In this document: piece after piece, positions 11,053 to 22,732 of the stretch | Layout: every line of letters begins with the position of its first letter | Numbering within the stretch: position 1 is the stretch's first letter | Assembly: GCA_038093975.1 (NCBI GenBank) | Contig: JBBPTG010000002.1 | Coordinates: 930,001 to 994,000 of the forward strand | DNA length: 64,000 bases | Origin: Chalciporus piperatus | Taxonomy: Eukaryota > Basidiomycota > Agaricomycetes > Boletales > Boletaceae | Reading direction: 5' to 3' | Notes under the pieces: model-generated | Database searches by the model: none | What the model was told of the DNA's origin: nothing | What the model saw: the letters and a program-made list of their open reading frames with translations, nothing else | Translations under genes and position numbers: made by a program

Positions 11053-14000
11053 CTATATGCTCAAGGGAGGCGGATCATCAGGACCGAGTGCAGCAAGCTC
11101 CTCGTCATAGAATTTCATCAATGCCACCTCATCAGAACAAAGCTCGTGAAGCTTAATCCGGATCTCATCGGCGGCTGCAGCGGGCCTGTTATCCCTGCTC
11201 TTTATCGTTGTTCCCATCCGTCCGGGGCCCATGAGCCGGTTCGTCAGGAAGAGGAATCCCTGAGAACCCCCCAATACCTGCACGAACGCAGCTCCGGACC
11301 GGTGAACGAACTGGGAGTATTTGAAAGGAGCTCGACGATAGGAGTAAGCAACGTCTATGTCCTTGGGATACATATTGATCGCTTCGATATCGATGCTGAA
11401 CCCAAATCGCCTGAGGAGTGCGTATTCGAAGTAGTGCGTCGATTGCGAATACTCCGGTATCCTCTTCTCCAGGTCTGGGACGATCGGAGGGGGAACGGCG
11501 AGGCGTAACGGGAAGCAGGATTGGAAGGCGTTGCGATCTTGCACGTCACCTATTTCGGTCACATACGCCTCCACCAGTTTCAATCCATATCGCTCAATCG
11601 CTCTGCTCCACTGACGTAGCGTATCCTCGATACAGCGAGCAGTGGATCCGATCCACTGTAACTCGAAATGAAAGACTGTCCCGGGATTCTGTATGATATC
11701 GTGGTGGAGGACAACAGATTCCGCCTGGTCACTTTTCTGTAGAGCGGAATTAGAGTCAACATTCGACGTGAGGTGGCCAAAAGCAGTCGACGCTCACTTT
11801 GCCTGGGTCCACATCGATAATCATACTCTGTGTGAGAATCAAGCGTTTTCTGGTTCGCTTTGGACTAACTCCGCTTGGTTTGCCCTGACTGGAAGGGTAA
11901 TACCCTCGTCCAATCAAGGTATCCTCGTTCGTTGTATGACGAGCTGCCTTGAACCAGCCCCCTCTGGAAGGCGTGCTCACTGTAACGTACTCGCCGCATA
12001 GTTGATAAAAGTAGTGTCTAGCAATGAATTAATGTTCGCCTTCAAACCCCCAAACGAATCAACTCACCCGTCCAAGAAACCGTGGCGCCCAGTGCAATGG
12101 GTGAAGAGCCCTTGCTCAAGCAACTTCGCTCCCCATTCCGTCGCCTGTTCTCTCGAAGAAATGTCTCTGAATTCCCGGACGAGCCAAGAGACGAGATCGA
12201 ATCCAGTGAACGAGTCAGGATATCTCCGTCGATGCCATCGGTGGAGCTTGATAGGAACACCATCCTCATCGCGCATCGCCTTCGCAATGGCAGAAAGAGA
12301 CATATCCGTAACTTCTCGCTCGCTCTTCATCTTCTTCTTGAGTGGACCGGCAGCATGTATGTCGTCCAGCTGTGACATGAGCGATTCGTCCAGGACGCAA
12401 TAGGCAGGGCTCAATGTGGTAGGTAGGAACCTGACTGCAGGTAGTTGTTGCCCTCGTTCATCCGGAGGTTGCCAGCGAGCCTTTGTGAATATCTCTGCCA
12501 ACTTGTCGATGCCCATCAAACGAGTCTCATCTTCGTTCATTTTCTCTCCGCTGGGTCCGGTGGTGATCTCGGGTGGCTCAGCCGAGGGAATAACGACGAA
12601 TCGCGTGCGCCAATAACGCAAGGATTCGTTGAACTGGTGTTCGTAACCCGCAACCAGCATATCCAACCTATCAAATCTTCAGCCGAGCGCAACGCTCTGG
12701 GTCACGAATCGCTCACCTATTCCACCCATAGTTCTCTAATCCATGCGATACGAACTTGGTCTTTAACTCCGTGTACCCAACCCCCAACTTCGGCCAGATC
12801 AAACACTCGTAGTCAAACGGCTGTGTTGGAGGCATCCTCCTGACATATCGACGAACTTGAATCGCCTCTCCGGTGTAGAAAATCATGTGTATCTCGTTGC
12901 TCATACTGAGATACACGGGCTGAGTCGTGGACGTGAGAACCTCCGCGGCACCCGTTTGCTTGGGAGTGGTATCTTCCTCGCCCATGAACGACTTGGGCCG
13001 GTGAACAGTCGACTTTTCGTCCGCCGAGTTCTTGGAGCGGAGGACGAATTGGAATCCCTGGGCAAGCCTGACGGCGACCATGCCTCGCATCACAACCAGT
13101 GCCCAAGCGCGACGTACTTCATCGACTGTGCCCTGAACACTTGGGGGTTTGACCAGGAACGAACGCATTTCTGAAGGATCCACGACGAAGTCGTACGAAA
13201 AGACGTCGTAAGAGGATTCTAGTTCCGCAGTACTTGGGAAGTACTCTACAGTAAGCGGAAGGCAGGCTGGCGTCACCATCGATTTCCATTTGACTTGGTG
13301 TTTGTATACCGGGACGGGGAAGTTATGTTCCCAGCGGCGAGCGAGCGAGGATTGGGTGTATGAAACTGCGAACTGGGGACGAGATGGATTTGTGCGCGAA
13401 CTTGGCATCGAGGAGGAAGATGAGATTGGCAAACTGAAGGACGATGTGAGTGTGACACTGCGACGTTTTCCCAATGTTGGGTCGTCACGCGGTGGTGTAT
13501 TCATAGGTGAGTAGCGCGACATAGAACCTCGATGGGGAATCGGAAATGATGGTTCCTCCTCATATGTGCGACTGAGTGTCGTCCTACCCGAGGCAGTCTG
13601 TAAAATAGCCATTGGTTGGGGTGAACGCGAGATAGATGGGGATGGTGTGACGGGTCTATTGGGAGCAATGGGGACTCGGACAGCTGGGGTGGGTGTTGAC
13701 GGGGATGGGGTGAGATTATATGCCGGTGTGTTCGGCGATTCACCAGCTTGGTTACCACGGAAGGGATTGTAGAGCCAAGAAGTAGTGAGCTTGGCAAGCC
13801 GAGATGTGGCAGAAGGTGGGGTAACGTTTTCCGATACGAGCCCAGTGGAAACTGTCGTAGAAACGGAGCGAGATGACCTCAGGGAGGACTGGGAGGGAGA
13901 GGTACTTAGACCGGTCACAGAAGGTATTGGACCGTCCTCATCGCCTTCAGGGGGAAGCTCCAGGATGATCTGGCGAGGAGGGCTCTCTTCAATTGGCGCG

Positions 14001-16025
14001 ATGCGTGTGGAAGCAACAGAAGCACGGTGAGAAGTTAAAGCTCGCCAGTCGCTGGTTGTCGACGGGCGATGAGATGAAGGGACCGCCGTGCTAGTTGAGC
14101 TTGACGCATATGAAGTACGAGTGCTATTCGGGGGCCTTTCCTTCTTCGATGCAAAAATATCGAGGTCTGCCTGATCTGTTTCAGCTGTTGACGGAGCCCT
14201 GTCCTCAGTGAATGAATCTCGAGGAGTCACTATCGTGTCTCGGAACTCGGGCATGAAAGGAACCTCGATAGTCGAAAGAACATCGTGCTCCAGCAATCCG
14301 AGCATCTGTATTTCATGCATTTTCGCCCTTGCCACGAACCTAACACAAGTGAGACGTCATTTGGGAAGGGAAATCATTAGCACCAAAGCTGACCTATCTC
14401 TGCGGAAAGGGAGATCCATCTGCTTGTCCCAGAATGACACGCCAATCCAGAATGGCTCCCACCAGAACGTTACTTTCTCCCGTTCCTTAGCATCATTGGG
14501 TAACTCGTCACCACCCCACAGTGGATCTAAGTCACGGGAACCATGTTTCCCATCTCTATCAAGTCTAGGTTCGTATCCCTGAAAGCTGAAAATAGGACTC
14601 TGATGCAACGGGGCTTTGGCAAGAGAGACTAGGTCGAGTCCGAAACCTTGATCTAGCATTCGGGTTGTGGTCAAGCGAAGTAGTTGTTTGGACACGCGAA
14701 AGTACCCTGTCCCCGGTGTTATGAGGATAGTCGAGACTCCTGTCGACGACAAAGAGCGGTCAACGTAGTGTGTCTCGTTCGGATTTAGACCCAGGTTAAG
14801 TGCTTCGAGAATGGGACCATCATGAGCGTATGATATTTGCCCAACCAGACGTGCTTGATGGGGTTTTGTCTCCATGGAAGCTTGGTGGTAATGGTGCGTT
14901 AGGAGAATGTCCCGCTGGAAAGCCCAGAACGAGTCCTTGAGGAGAAATAGGGTAGGTTTCCAGTCGGTTATGGTTTCCAAGTCTGTGATAACCTTGAAGA
15001 AATCTTTATACCATCTCCCGTCCTCATCCCAACGCAGGGGACCGGCGGCGTACTCCAGCTCCGTTGCATCATAGTGAACTCGGGAGATTAGCACAATGGT
15101 GACAGTGTGATTGGTGCCAGCTTCCCGCCATTTTGAAAACAAGGTGGGTAGGAATGAGTGGACAATCTTTTCATTGAAACGCTCGCCGTCCCCAGCAAAT
15201 TGCCAGAGCTCACGACAAACTTGGATGAATATCGTCACCTTGGCTGACAGAGACCTGTAGATTGCTTTCGTCCTTGGCGTCACGTAGCCAGAAGACACCT
15301 GAACGGGTGAGCATCAGAAGGAAGGGGCAGGCGCGAAGGCGACGTTGATCCCACCTGTTTGCCCTTGACATAGATGTTTTGAACCTTTGCAATCACGCCG
15401 ATGAAAGAGATTTCTTGATCAACGAAGATGCATTGACCGGCGAGGTGTTTACCGAGCCTCCACATCTCGTTGCGGCCCAGGTACTGGTCAGCAAAAGTGA
15501 ATTCGACGTGGTCGATCGAATGGTTGTCCTTGTCCACCTGACAATCTGTGTGAGCAACTGATGCAAACGCACAGCGCAGCCTCGAATACTTTAGTCAGGG
15601 TAACCTCGGTGTGGATTTTCCACCCAAATGCATCAGCGACATTTCTGGGCAAAGATATCTGAGGTAGCGAGATGAGCCGGGTCCTGGGCCGTGAAGCGAA
15701 GAGAAAGGACCTGAAGATTCGGCTTGGGGCTACCTTCGTCCTTGGGTACGATGAAGAGGTAGCCTGAGGTGTCGTCGGACTGGGTTACGCGCAATAGATC
15801 ACCCTCCGTAACTCCTGGCCAACATGACTGATTGAGAACGACTTTTGGAGAATCTTTCGGGTCGTGAACCCAGATAGTGAGAACCTTGCTGTCGCCGACT
15901 TTCAGTGGCCCTATGCTAGGAGAGTTCACGGGCAGCAATCTCGCTAGAGACTGGGCTGTATTTGATCTTTTTCGGCCATGCTGCTGGACTTGTTGAGACT
16001 GAGAGTCAGGACGAAGTGTGCTCAT
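11053..16025 (-). CDS. IML1: Vacuolar-membrane-associated protein Iml1 (DEPDC5 orthologue)
   Basis: GAP subunit of the SEACIT/GATOR1 complex, which restrains TORC1 at the vacuole on amino-acid shortage. Eight exons (15711-16025, 15590-15658, 15355-15537, 14394-15298, 12717-14339, 12068-12667, 11798-12017, 11053-11736) join in frame to 1,532 aa, near the family's usual size. The N-terminal region has KVLTIWVHD and SIDHVEFTFADQYLGRNEMW, then FIQVCRELWQFAGDGERFNE and LFSKWREAGTNHTVTIVLIS. A Ser/Pro-rich linker follows. The DEP domain is clear: WHRRRYPDSFTGFDLVSWLV, LLEQGLFTHCTGRHGFLDGH, YFYQLCGEY. The C-terminal domain carries VFHFELQWIGSTARCIED and RFGFSIDIEAINMYP. It is head to head with the gene at 16357. 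Neither a catalytic Arg nor partner contacts can be judged by eye. Confidence 0.95.
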
Positions 16026-16356
16026 AGCATGGACCGCTGGCGGTCAAGCCAGATGAGAGTTAGCTACCACTGAGCTAGAGCCTTGCTAGAGCCTGAGTAC
16101 TTGAGTTATCAAGCGCAAGCGACATCCGACGGATGAGCGGCGCGGAGGCAATTTCAAGTTCCCGATCTTCAATTGGATTTTTTCCACAAGTCCACAAAGT
16201 CTACGCCCATCGTCTAGTTCGAGTGCGCTGCGCTGCTTCGCGAGACTGGGTTGATTTCTCGATTTCACGTTGACAACATTCACTCATTTTACGCTCGTTT
16301 TTCTGGGTCTCGGTCGCTCTGTGAAGAGTTGCCTGTCATTCAAATATTCACCTGCC
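16026..16356. promoter_or_regulatory. Divergent promoter region, IML1 and the 16357 gene
   Basis: 331 bp between two opposed start codons. No TATA box stands out. A short segment near 16060 resembles a tRNA D-arm but lacks the rest of a tRNA. Confidence 0.4.
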
Positions 16357-17028
16357 ATGTTACCAAATAACCCATCCCTCCTCGACGTCCACGAAATTCA
16401 CGAGATTCCACCCCTCGTAACCAAATCATCCTCTGATGCTCCTTCCCTGAACTCTTCCGCCACAAGCTCACCACCACTGCTCACTCCTGAATCATCACTC
16501 CACTCTGTCCATGTCCAGTCATCTGCATGTTCCACAGACACCCCTACCATAAGGTTCGCACCGCTCCCACAGATCGATCCTACCAGGAAACGGTCGCCTA
16601 TACGTCTTGGTGTATCTGCGCGTACGCGTCGCAAGAGAGGTCTTCCTGGGCTTCCCCAGGAAGGAAGATCACTACTATGGGCGCAAGACGACATCCCAGA
16701 TGAGAACATGGAGGATCCAATTGTCACGCTCGGGAAGTTTATTAGGAGGACGGGCAAGACGCTGTGGCGGAGGGTGAGGAAGAAGAGCACTGTTGCACCG
16801 GAGGAGAACGAGATTTCAGCCGAGCCTGTTCTGGAGATCACATCCAGTGGATGGGCTTCGCTGGCACTCGGGGAGAAGCTTCAAGATGCGAGCGGAGGGA
16901 AGCAGCATCGTCGAGCGTCTTGGTCGACGACGACGACTGAGCACAGGATGCTCAGCCGACTCGAAGAGATCAAACGACAGATGCGAAAGAGCACGAGCGA
17001 TTTGCCACCGCTGTCAGTGGTGCCATAA
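16357..17028 (+). CDS. Hypothetical basic Ser/Thr-rich protein
   Basis: A single-exon frame giving about 223 aa from MLPNNPSLLDVHEIHEIPP. I do not recognise a characterised family. The first 80 residues are Ser/Pro/Thr-rich; the centre has TIRFAPLPQIDPTRKRSPI and then ARTRRKRGLPGLPQ, a strongly basic patch that could be a nuclear signal. Further on are TLGKFIRRTGKTLWRRVRKK, another basic stretch, and a C-terminal HRMLSRLEEIKRQMRKS that may form a short helix. The same frame is open upstream to 16270, but that part lacks the composition of the rest and its only earlier Met is a weak choice. No signal peptide or membrane segment is seen in the chosen form. Confidence 0.62.
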   Translation: MLPNNPSLLDVHEIHEIPPLVTKSSSDAPSLNSSATSSPPLLTPESSLHSVHVQSSACSTDTPTIRFAPLPQIDPTRKRSPIRLGVSARTRRKRGLPGLPQEGRSLLWAQDDIPDENMEDPIVTLGKFIRRTGKTLWRRVRKKSTVAPEENEISAEPVLEITSSGWASLALGEKLQDASGGKQHRRASWSTTTTEHRMLSRLEEIKRQMRKSTSDLPPLSVVP

Positions 17029-17434
17029 TGGCACCGTATCTTTGTCGCTTAGGCTTGGTCTTGGATGAATTTTCTCTTCCTAGGATTATTTTTTTCGTCT
17101 CAGTGGATCTACTTACATGTGCTGGATTAATCGTTGGGCTACGCTGTGATGCACGTCGTGCTTTGTATGTAGTTACACGAGCGGCGATATATCTGCACTC
17201 CCGGTCGTTGACTATCCTTTTGAGCCGATAGAAGACCGGTGGTAAATAAAAACACCCTTCTGCACGACCAACTTGCTTTTCTTCTTGCTCTTTCAGTTCC
17301 TTCTACTCTCTTTCTTCTGCTTCCTTTCTTGCTTCACATTCAACTTATCTTTTCATTCTTGCCTCAGGTCGCAGCGCGATTCCAACCCCCTCCTCACTCA
17401 CTGAGCGTCTGCGGGATACGAGGTCTGTCTAAGA
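17029..17434. promoter_or_regulatory. Intergenic region with a pyrimidine-rich promoter stretch
   Basis: Contains the 3' end of the preceding gene and, at about 17270-17400, a long C/T-rich run (repeated CTTCTTGCTC, TTTCTTCTGC, CTTTCTTGCT) directly before the next start. Such CT-rich tracts are common just upstream of transcription starts in filamentous fungi. Confidence 0.45.
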
Positions 17435-18957
17435 ATGTCCTGCACCCCAACTCCTACATCAACCCAATATGAAACGATCACTACCTACACCCCGTCGACG
17501 TCGTACTTTCAGAGCGGACCAAACAGCCAGCCTGGGGCAACTGTCGTGCAGTCGTGTGTTGCTTCAGGTACAATCAGTGGCAACGCTCAGTGCGTCTCGA
17601 GCACACCCGTCACCCAAGCGAACACGTTAGGAGGTGAGCAGCCCTCTCTATCCTATCAATTTAGATGGTGTCGTTCTGCGATGCCAGTGGTCCTCCCGGC
17701 ATGTACAGGCCATGACGCGTTTTGCTCGCTCTCGCGATCTTAAAATAGATCGTGGACTAGCGCTGATCGCATTTGCTAGGTGGCCAGCCTGCCCAAGTGC
17801 CGATTGTGGTCACAGTACCAGTTACAGAAACTCTGCCTACCAACACCTTGTATGCCCCGTGCAATACTTCAGGGGGGAACTCTTCGCCCCCAACGACTAC
17901 CCCGACCCCATCAAATTCCCAACTGACCACCTCCGTTATGGTGCAAAGCACTCCTTCTCCTTCTACAGTGGTTGAGGCAACTTCCACGACGCTTGCAGAT
18001 GGCTCTGTTGTGCAGACTGTCGTCACGATCATTTCGACATTACCCGCCACAGCCGTTTATGAACCCACTTCAATTCCCAACCCCAGCTTGCAAAGCGATA
18101 CGTCTGGGGGGTCAGGAACGGATGTCGCACCTATCGTGGGTGGTGTCCTCGGGGGGTTCCTTGGACTGATAGTCGTTGTAGGATCCCTCTGGTGGCTTTG
18201 GTGAGAACACAATGTGTTTGAATTTCGATTTTCATTAACCCTACTTCATAGTCGGAGGCGGGCGTCATGGAATGACATTTTCGAGAAAGAAGAGTTGGAG
18301 GGTGATGACCATTGGGCACCAGGAATACCTGTCCTGGGACGTGACCGCCGCAGGCTTAGCGTGGGTGCTGAGCCCAAGCCGTACGAATATGGGCTTGTTG
18401 GGCACGTTGTCCCCCCTACCGTATCGGGTTCGCCGCGTCTTGGATCAGTCACTGGAATGTCGGACAGACACAGCCGCCATACCTCGTTTTCGGCGACGCC
18501 GCTGCTGCAACCCCACCACACGGGGTCGTCAAGGCCTTCCACGTCTGGATCCGTGCGGACTGTTCAGACTCATCCTGCACAGAGAGGCACGAGTCCTATT
18601 GGCAGCATCGAGATGGGACCACGTTCGTTGTCTATGATCTCAGATTCAACGAGTAGTAGCGCCCCCCTCCTAGATGGACGAATGACTCCCGCGTTACTCA
18701 ATGCCTGGACCTCCAATACCGATGACCTAGCGGTGCTCGAACCACTGAATCGTGGCGGGAGCCCTGTTTCCTCTTCGGAGCGCCGTGTGTTGCAAATCGT
18801 CAACGATGTACCTCCTTCCCCCACTGATACGGTTGTGCCGAGTATTCGCTTTAACCCCAATCCACCTGGTGTCATACTCCACACGGACGGTGGTCGGGCT
18901 CCCGATAACCTCCAGGGAGGGCTATCCCCCACAGCACCACCCCCGTATTCACGCTGA
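17435..18957 (+). CDS. Ser/Thr-rich single-pass membrane protein (sensor- or mucin-like)
   Basis: Exons 17435-17633, 17780-18200 and 18252-18957 give 441 aa. The N-terminal 190 residues are very rich in Ser, Thr and Pro (MSCTPTPTSTQYETITTYTP; PSPSTVVEATSTTLADGS), as expected for an O-mannosylated ectodomain. A Gly-rich membrane segment follows, VAPIVGGVLGGFLGLIVVVG, then WWLCRRRASWND as a basic cytoplasmic anchor. The cytoplasmic tail of about 230 residues is Ser/Pro-rich and ends TAPPPYSR. No cleavable signal peptide is visible, so either membrane insertion uses the internal segment alone or an upstream exon is missed. The plan resembles fungal cell-surface sensors, but no WSC or other named domain is seen. 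Confidence 0.75.
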
Positions 18958-19567
18958 ACAACGGCAACACGCTTGTTGTGGATTTTGATCCACATTACGA
19001 TTTACCACGATTGTGCATATTATGACAAGGACCTCTTTTTTTCATGTGGACCAAGGTTTCTTGCTCTCGAGCGTTGATGATTTCCCTCACATTCGCAAGA
19101 ACAATATCGCAATATTTGTACTTACCCTATGGACGATAGATGCATAATTTCCTGATGGGCTTTCGGCTGCAGCTGGCAGTAATTTTGGGTCACTCGTTAG
19201 TGGGCTTTCCTTGGTTTTCGAAGTTATTGATATATACGCGTTGAACCGTCGCTTGGATCAAGAATGGGCTGAGAATTTTCATAGTAGTTGTAGTATTTTC
19301 ATTGTCCCATGCGGGCCGATTGACAACGCGGACAATGGGTGTTGTTTGTTACGTAATCGACGCGCTGAACGAGTTTCTGAAGAGAACAATAGAAAGAGAA
19401 TTGTAACTTCGCAACTGGGTCTTTCATTGAACATTCCTGGGTATATAATCCTCATGCACTTCCTCCATTCCCCATTCCTACCATTCTCTCATATCGGTGC
19501 TGGGCCACCTCGTCTTCCCTTACATTCTCTATCAACTCTCTCTCATTCACCCCCTGTCTAACCAGTC
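18958..19567. other. Intergenic region, no gene seen
   Basis: About 610 bp between two genes in the same direction. It should hold the 3' end of the first and the promoter of the second. No RNA gene or repeat was noticed. Confidence 0.4.
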
Positions 19568-20648
19568 ATGGCACCAGTACGAACTTGTATGTATAGCCCT
19601 ACGCCTCATGGACCGTCTACTCACGCTTTCTAGACATTTTCTTTGCCCTCAATGCTGTCCGAGTGCTCAGCATCGTGTCTCTCCTTCTCGTCTTTGCAAG
19701 CAGCATATTCGTCATGGTCAAGGATATCGAGGCCGTGAACGAGTGGGATTCCGCGAAACAATCCGGAAATTTCACTGCACAAGATTTTGCAGACTGCGAC
19801 TACATAGAGTATGCGTCATTCTTCATGATACGGATCAGACTCTCACATGCCACCGCAGAAACAGCACTGTGCCCAATCAAATCGGTGGTGTTTTCTGGGC
19901 AGTCATAAATCGCCTCTTCATCATATTCCAAGTCATCACGCTCATTCTCTCCGAAATTGGCTGGCCTGCTTCTTTCTTCGATCGTTTCTTCCCTGTCCTT
20001 GGAACGCAATTCGGTCTTGGCGCGCTGGGCATATTCCAGGGATTGTGCGTTCATTTTCATTGCTCACTTTTTCTACTACATATTCACACTTGGCTTAGAA
20101 TCGGGGCTTCAGTCCTTTCTCAACACGTGGATGACTTTACGCTCGTTGCGGCCTTTTTCCTCTTCGTTGTCGGTTGCATCAACATGCTCCTCGGCCTCAT
20201 CTTCCGCGAGTCGGCAAAAGCGAGACGCTCCATCACAAGATGGCGCGCTGGGCCTCAGGACGCTCTTCCTACTCACCTTCCCCCTGCCGCCAACCTCAAC
20301 CGTTCTGGGACTTCCACATCTGGCGAGTCATTTACCTCCTCGACTGTGTACGAGGAGAAGGGCCGCGACACTGCCGAGTTCGGTGCCACGAGAAACCCCA
20401 GCCGTGCTGGTTACGGTTTCGGTCGCCAAGGTGAAAAGGCAGCCGGAATGAAAGGTTGGTTCTCTAGCATGGGTGTTGTTCATCTCTTCTCATTAATCAT
20501 TTCTCTAGGCTTCCTCATCTCCAAGCCACTTGAGACGCTGCCTCGTTACGCCTCTCGCCCCGCTAGTACACCCTCGGTTTCCTCTCGTTCAGCATCGCCA
20601 GAACCTGAGCCACAGCCGCGATTCCAGTCAAGCAAGATTGCCCTATGA
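19568..20648 (+). CDS. Four-pass membrane protein of unknown function
   Basis: Exons 19568-19586, 19634-19808, 19859-20044, 20099-20454 and 20509-20648 give 291 aa. Four hydrophobic segments are visible: YIFFALNAVRVLSIVSLLLV, GGVFWAVINRLFIIFQVITL, GTQFGLGALGIFQGLIGASV and FTLVAAFFLFVVGCINMLLG. Between segments one and two lies a 40-residue polar loop (VKDIEAVNEWDSAKQSGNFT) with an N-glycosylation-type NFT. The C-terminal 110 residues are hydrophilic, Ser/Arg-rich and end QPRFQSSKIAL. I recognise the pattern as one widespread in basidiomycetes but cannot name a function. Exon 1 is only 19 bases. A polyadenylation-like AATAAA lies at about 20844. Confidence 0.8.
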
Positions 20649-20960
20649 TTCCACCCCCGAATCATTGATTGATTTACGGACGCTAACGATCAACGATGAC
20701 CACGCTCAGACCCTGTAGATTGCAAATGGACGAGTATTCCGGAAGGACTTTGTTTGACACCACCTAACACATTATATCACTAATTGCTTGTGTTAATGTT
20801 TGTATCGTTCAGCTGGCATGATGTAGCTTTTAGCGTTGGCAGCAATAAACTTATCAATCATATTTGTTCACATCTCGAGCGTTTCGTTTCGTTTCGTTTC
20901 GACCGCGTTCACATTCGTAACTCATCACAAATGGGCAGTAAAATGATAGGCGAAGCAATG

Positions 20961-22120
20961 TCATTCAGAATCATCAGATGTATCCATGTCGATGACTGAA
21001 CCGTCGTCGACAACATCTGCAGGTGTCATACGCTCGGAAGGGAAGGAGTGAACAAGGTCCCTGTCTGAGATGGAAGATTTCTGAGCTGCCGAGGAATTTA
21101 GAGGCGAATCGGGTATAGGAGGGAGTGGTGGGGGTGTGCTTGATGGTGGAGGGGGAACGAATTCCTGCGCAGCAGCTTCTCCATCAGTACGGCCAGAACC
21201 CCCGAATGCACCTTGTAATCTCCACGGTGGCGTGGATGTGGGGTTCTGATGGCTCGAGCCACCAGAAAGTATACGCTCCCAAAGTGCCCTTCTGTCGGCG
21301 GTGAATGTGGCACTCACTCGGGCAGGTGACTCGGACGGAGCGTTCGCACCCAGAGGGAGACCAGTATACACAGAGAGAGCCGTGGAAGAGAAGTACGTAT
21401 TTGGATATGTCGCCCAGCGTTGTTGAGCGGTATCTTCGGAGGGCATAGAGATAGCTGACGAGCTCTCTGTGGGGGAGGCACTCCGATCCCTGACGAAGAG
21501 ACATTCTGAATTGAACATCCTCAGATCTATTTCCTCCTCGTCATCCGCACCGCTGAAGATTGCAAAGGGATCAGATTCTCTTGCATCGTCGTCACCATCC
21601 ACCTCGGCCGTGACTAGGATGCGCGAACGAACTAGTTGCTTCGGGTCTTGGGAGCGAAACCAACCTGGAGGATAACCCCAGTACGCCATGTTACGCAGCC
21701 ATTCGACCATGCTGCCTGGATTCCCATCTTCTAGTCCGAGCGCGTCTCGCAGGAGCGGACTGCGAATCTCACCTGGCTCGAATTCCTCGAGCCATTGAAG
21801 CCGCTGCTGTTTCCAACCTTCGGCTATGTAGAAACGGGAGACCTCCTGTCCGACAGAACCGGGATGAAGGAAGTTGAAGAGTTGGCGGGACAGCGCTACC
21901 ACCTGACGATCGATGGGCTCTGGACACGATGCGACGGAGTGATCAGGAGAGCCACAATTGAAGCACAGTCTGAGGTCTTGCGAGTCAGATGAGTCATTTG
22001 TCTGACCCAAGGCAACACTAGAAATTCTGTCGTACAAGCAGGGATAGTCGAGAATCAGGGTGGATGAATTTACAGAAGGGGTAGTGTCGACGATGAAACA
22101 GTAGGATGCGGGATCTTGGA
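20961..22120 (-). CDS. CCHC zinc-knuckle and PSP-domain protein (ZCCHC8-like)
   Basis: Probable RNA-surveillance or splicing-associated factor. The zinc knuckle reads CFNCGSPDHSVASC (C-x2-C-x4-H-x4-C). The PSP-like segment follows with FYIAEGWKQQRLQWLEEFEP and GEIRSPLLRDALGL, then WLRNMAYWGYPPGWF, the aromatic-rich pattern of ZCCHC8 and SF3b2-type PSP domains. The C-terminal half is Ser/Pro-rich with a proline run (PPPPSSTPPPLPPIPD) and an acidic end (DMDTSDDSE). Coding-looking sequence begins at least at 22097 (FIVDTTPSV), but no ATG lies between there and the glutaredoxin stop at 22121. In frame, the first ATG is at 22325, inside the last intron of the upstream same-strand gene. The 5' structure is therefore unresolved. 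Confidence 0.82.
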
Positions 22121-22520
22121 CTACTTCGTCGACTGGTCGGATTCCAAGTTGGCTTCCCGTTCCTTCAGCGCCTGCAGTACTGTGGAGGCATCCCAACGAC
22201 CCTTGGCTATCTCCTTCCCGTCGAGGTGAAGCGCGGGTATCCAGTAGACGTATTTCCTCTTCCACCTTTCCTGGCCTTTGTCCTGGATGTTGATGGTTTC
22301 CAAGTCGAACTCCCGCTAGGCACATACTTGTGAGCGTTCGATCGGGATGGTTATGAGAACAAGTCACACCAGTTTCTTGACTTTGGCAAGTTCAGCCTTG
22401 GCAACCTATGAATTCGAGTTCAATGATAATAAACACCTCGGCGTGCTGCTTGGCACGTACCTCACACAGAGAGCACTGAGGACCTGAGAACAATGTCAGA
22501 CGTGCCAGTCTGGTTGCCAT
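22121..22520 (-). CDS. Glutaredoxin-like protein (DUF836 family)
   Basis: Small thioredoxin-fold protein of 96 aa from exons 22461-22520, 22370-22405 and 22121-22315. It begins MATRLARLTLFSGPQCSLCE, giving a C-S-L-C redox-type motif after a short beta strand, continues VAKAELAKVKKLREFDLETI, NIQDKGQERWKRKYVYWIPA (with the cis-Pro position) and LHLDGKEIAKGRWDASTV. The arrangement matches yeast YDR286C and human C5orf63 type proteins, whose exact role is unsettled. The two introns are short (44 and 54 bases). It shares a 212-bp divergent region with the CCCH gene and abuts the zinc-knuckle gene with no intergenic space. Confidence 0.92.
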
Positions 22521-22732
22521 CTGCTTGGCTGTCGAGCTTTGAATTCACTGACTCGCCGGAGCGTGGACGGTGGCTGTGGATCTATGTAAAGACAAACCGT
22601 AAGCGCCAGCCAGTACTTGGCGAAACTGACTTGCCGGGTTTGAAACCTTCGTGACTACTACAACGAGCTTCAACGACTTAGTAGATGCTCTGCAGCTCGT
22701 CCGCGCCAGTATACGCTCCATGATCAGCTGGA
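22521..22732. promoter_or_regulatory. Divergent promoter region
   Basis: 212 bp between the glutaredoxin-like start (-) and the CCCH gene start (+). No TATA box was evident. Confidence 0.4.

Noticed and set aside
16021..16090. tRNA-like D-arm on the minus strand (GCTCTAGCTCAGTGGTAG)
   Set aside because: No matching acceptor stem, anticodon loop or GGTTCGA T-arm follows.
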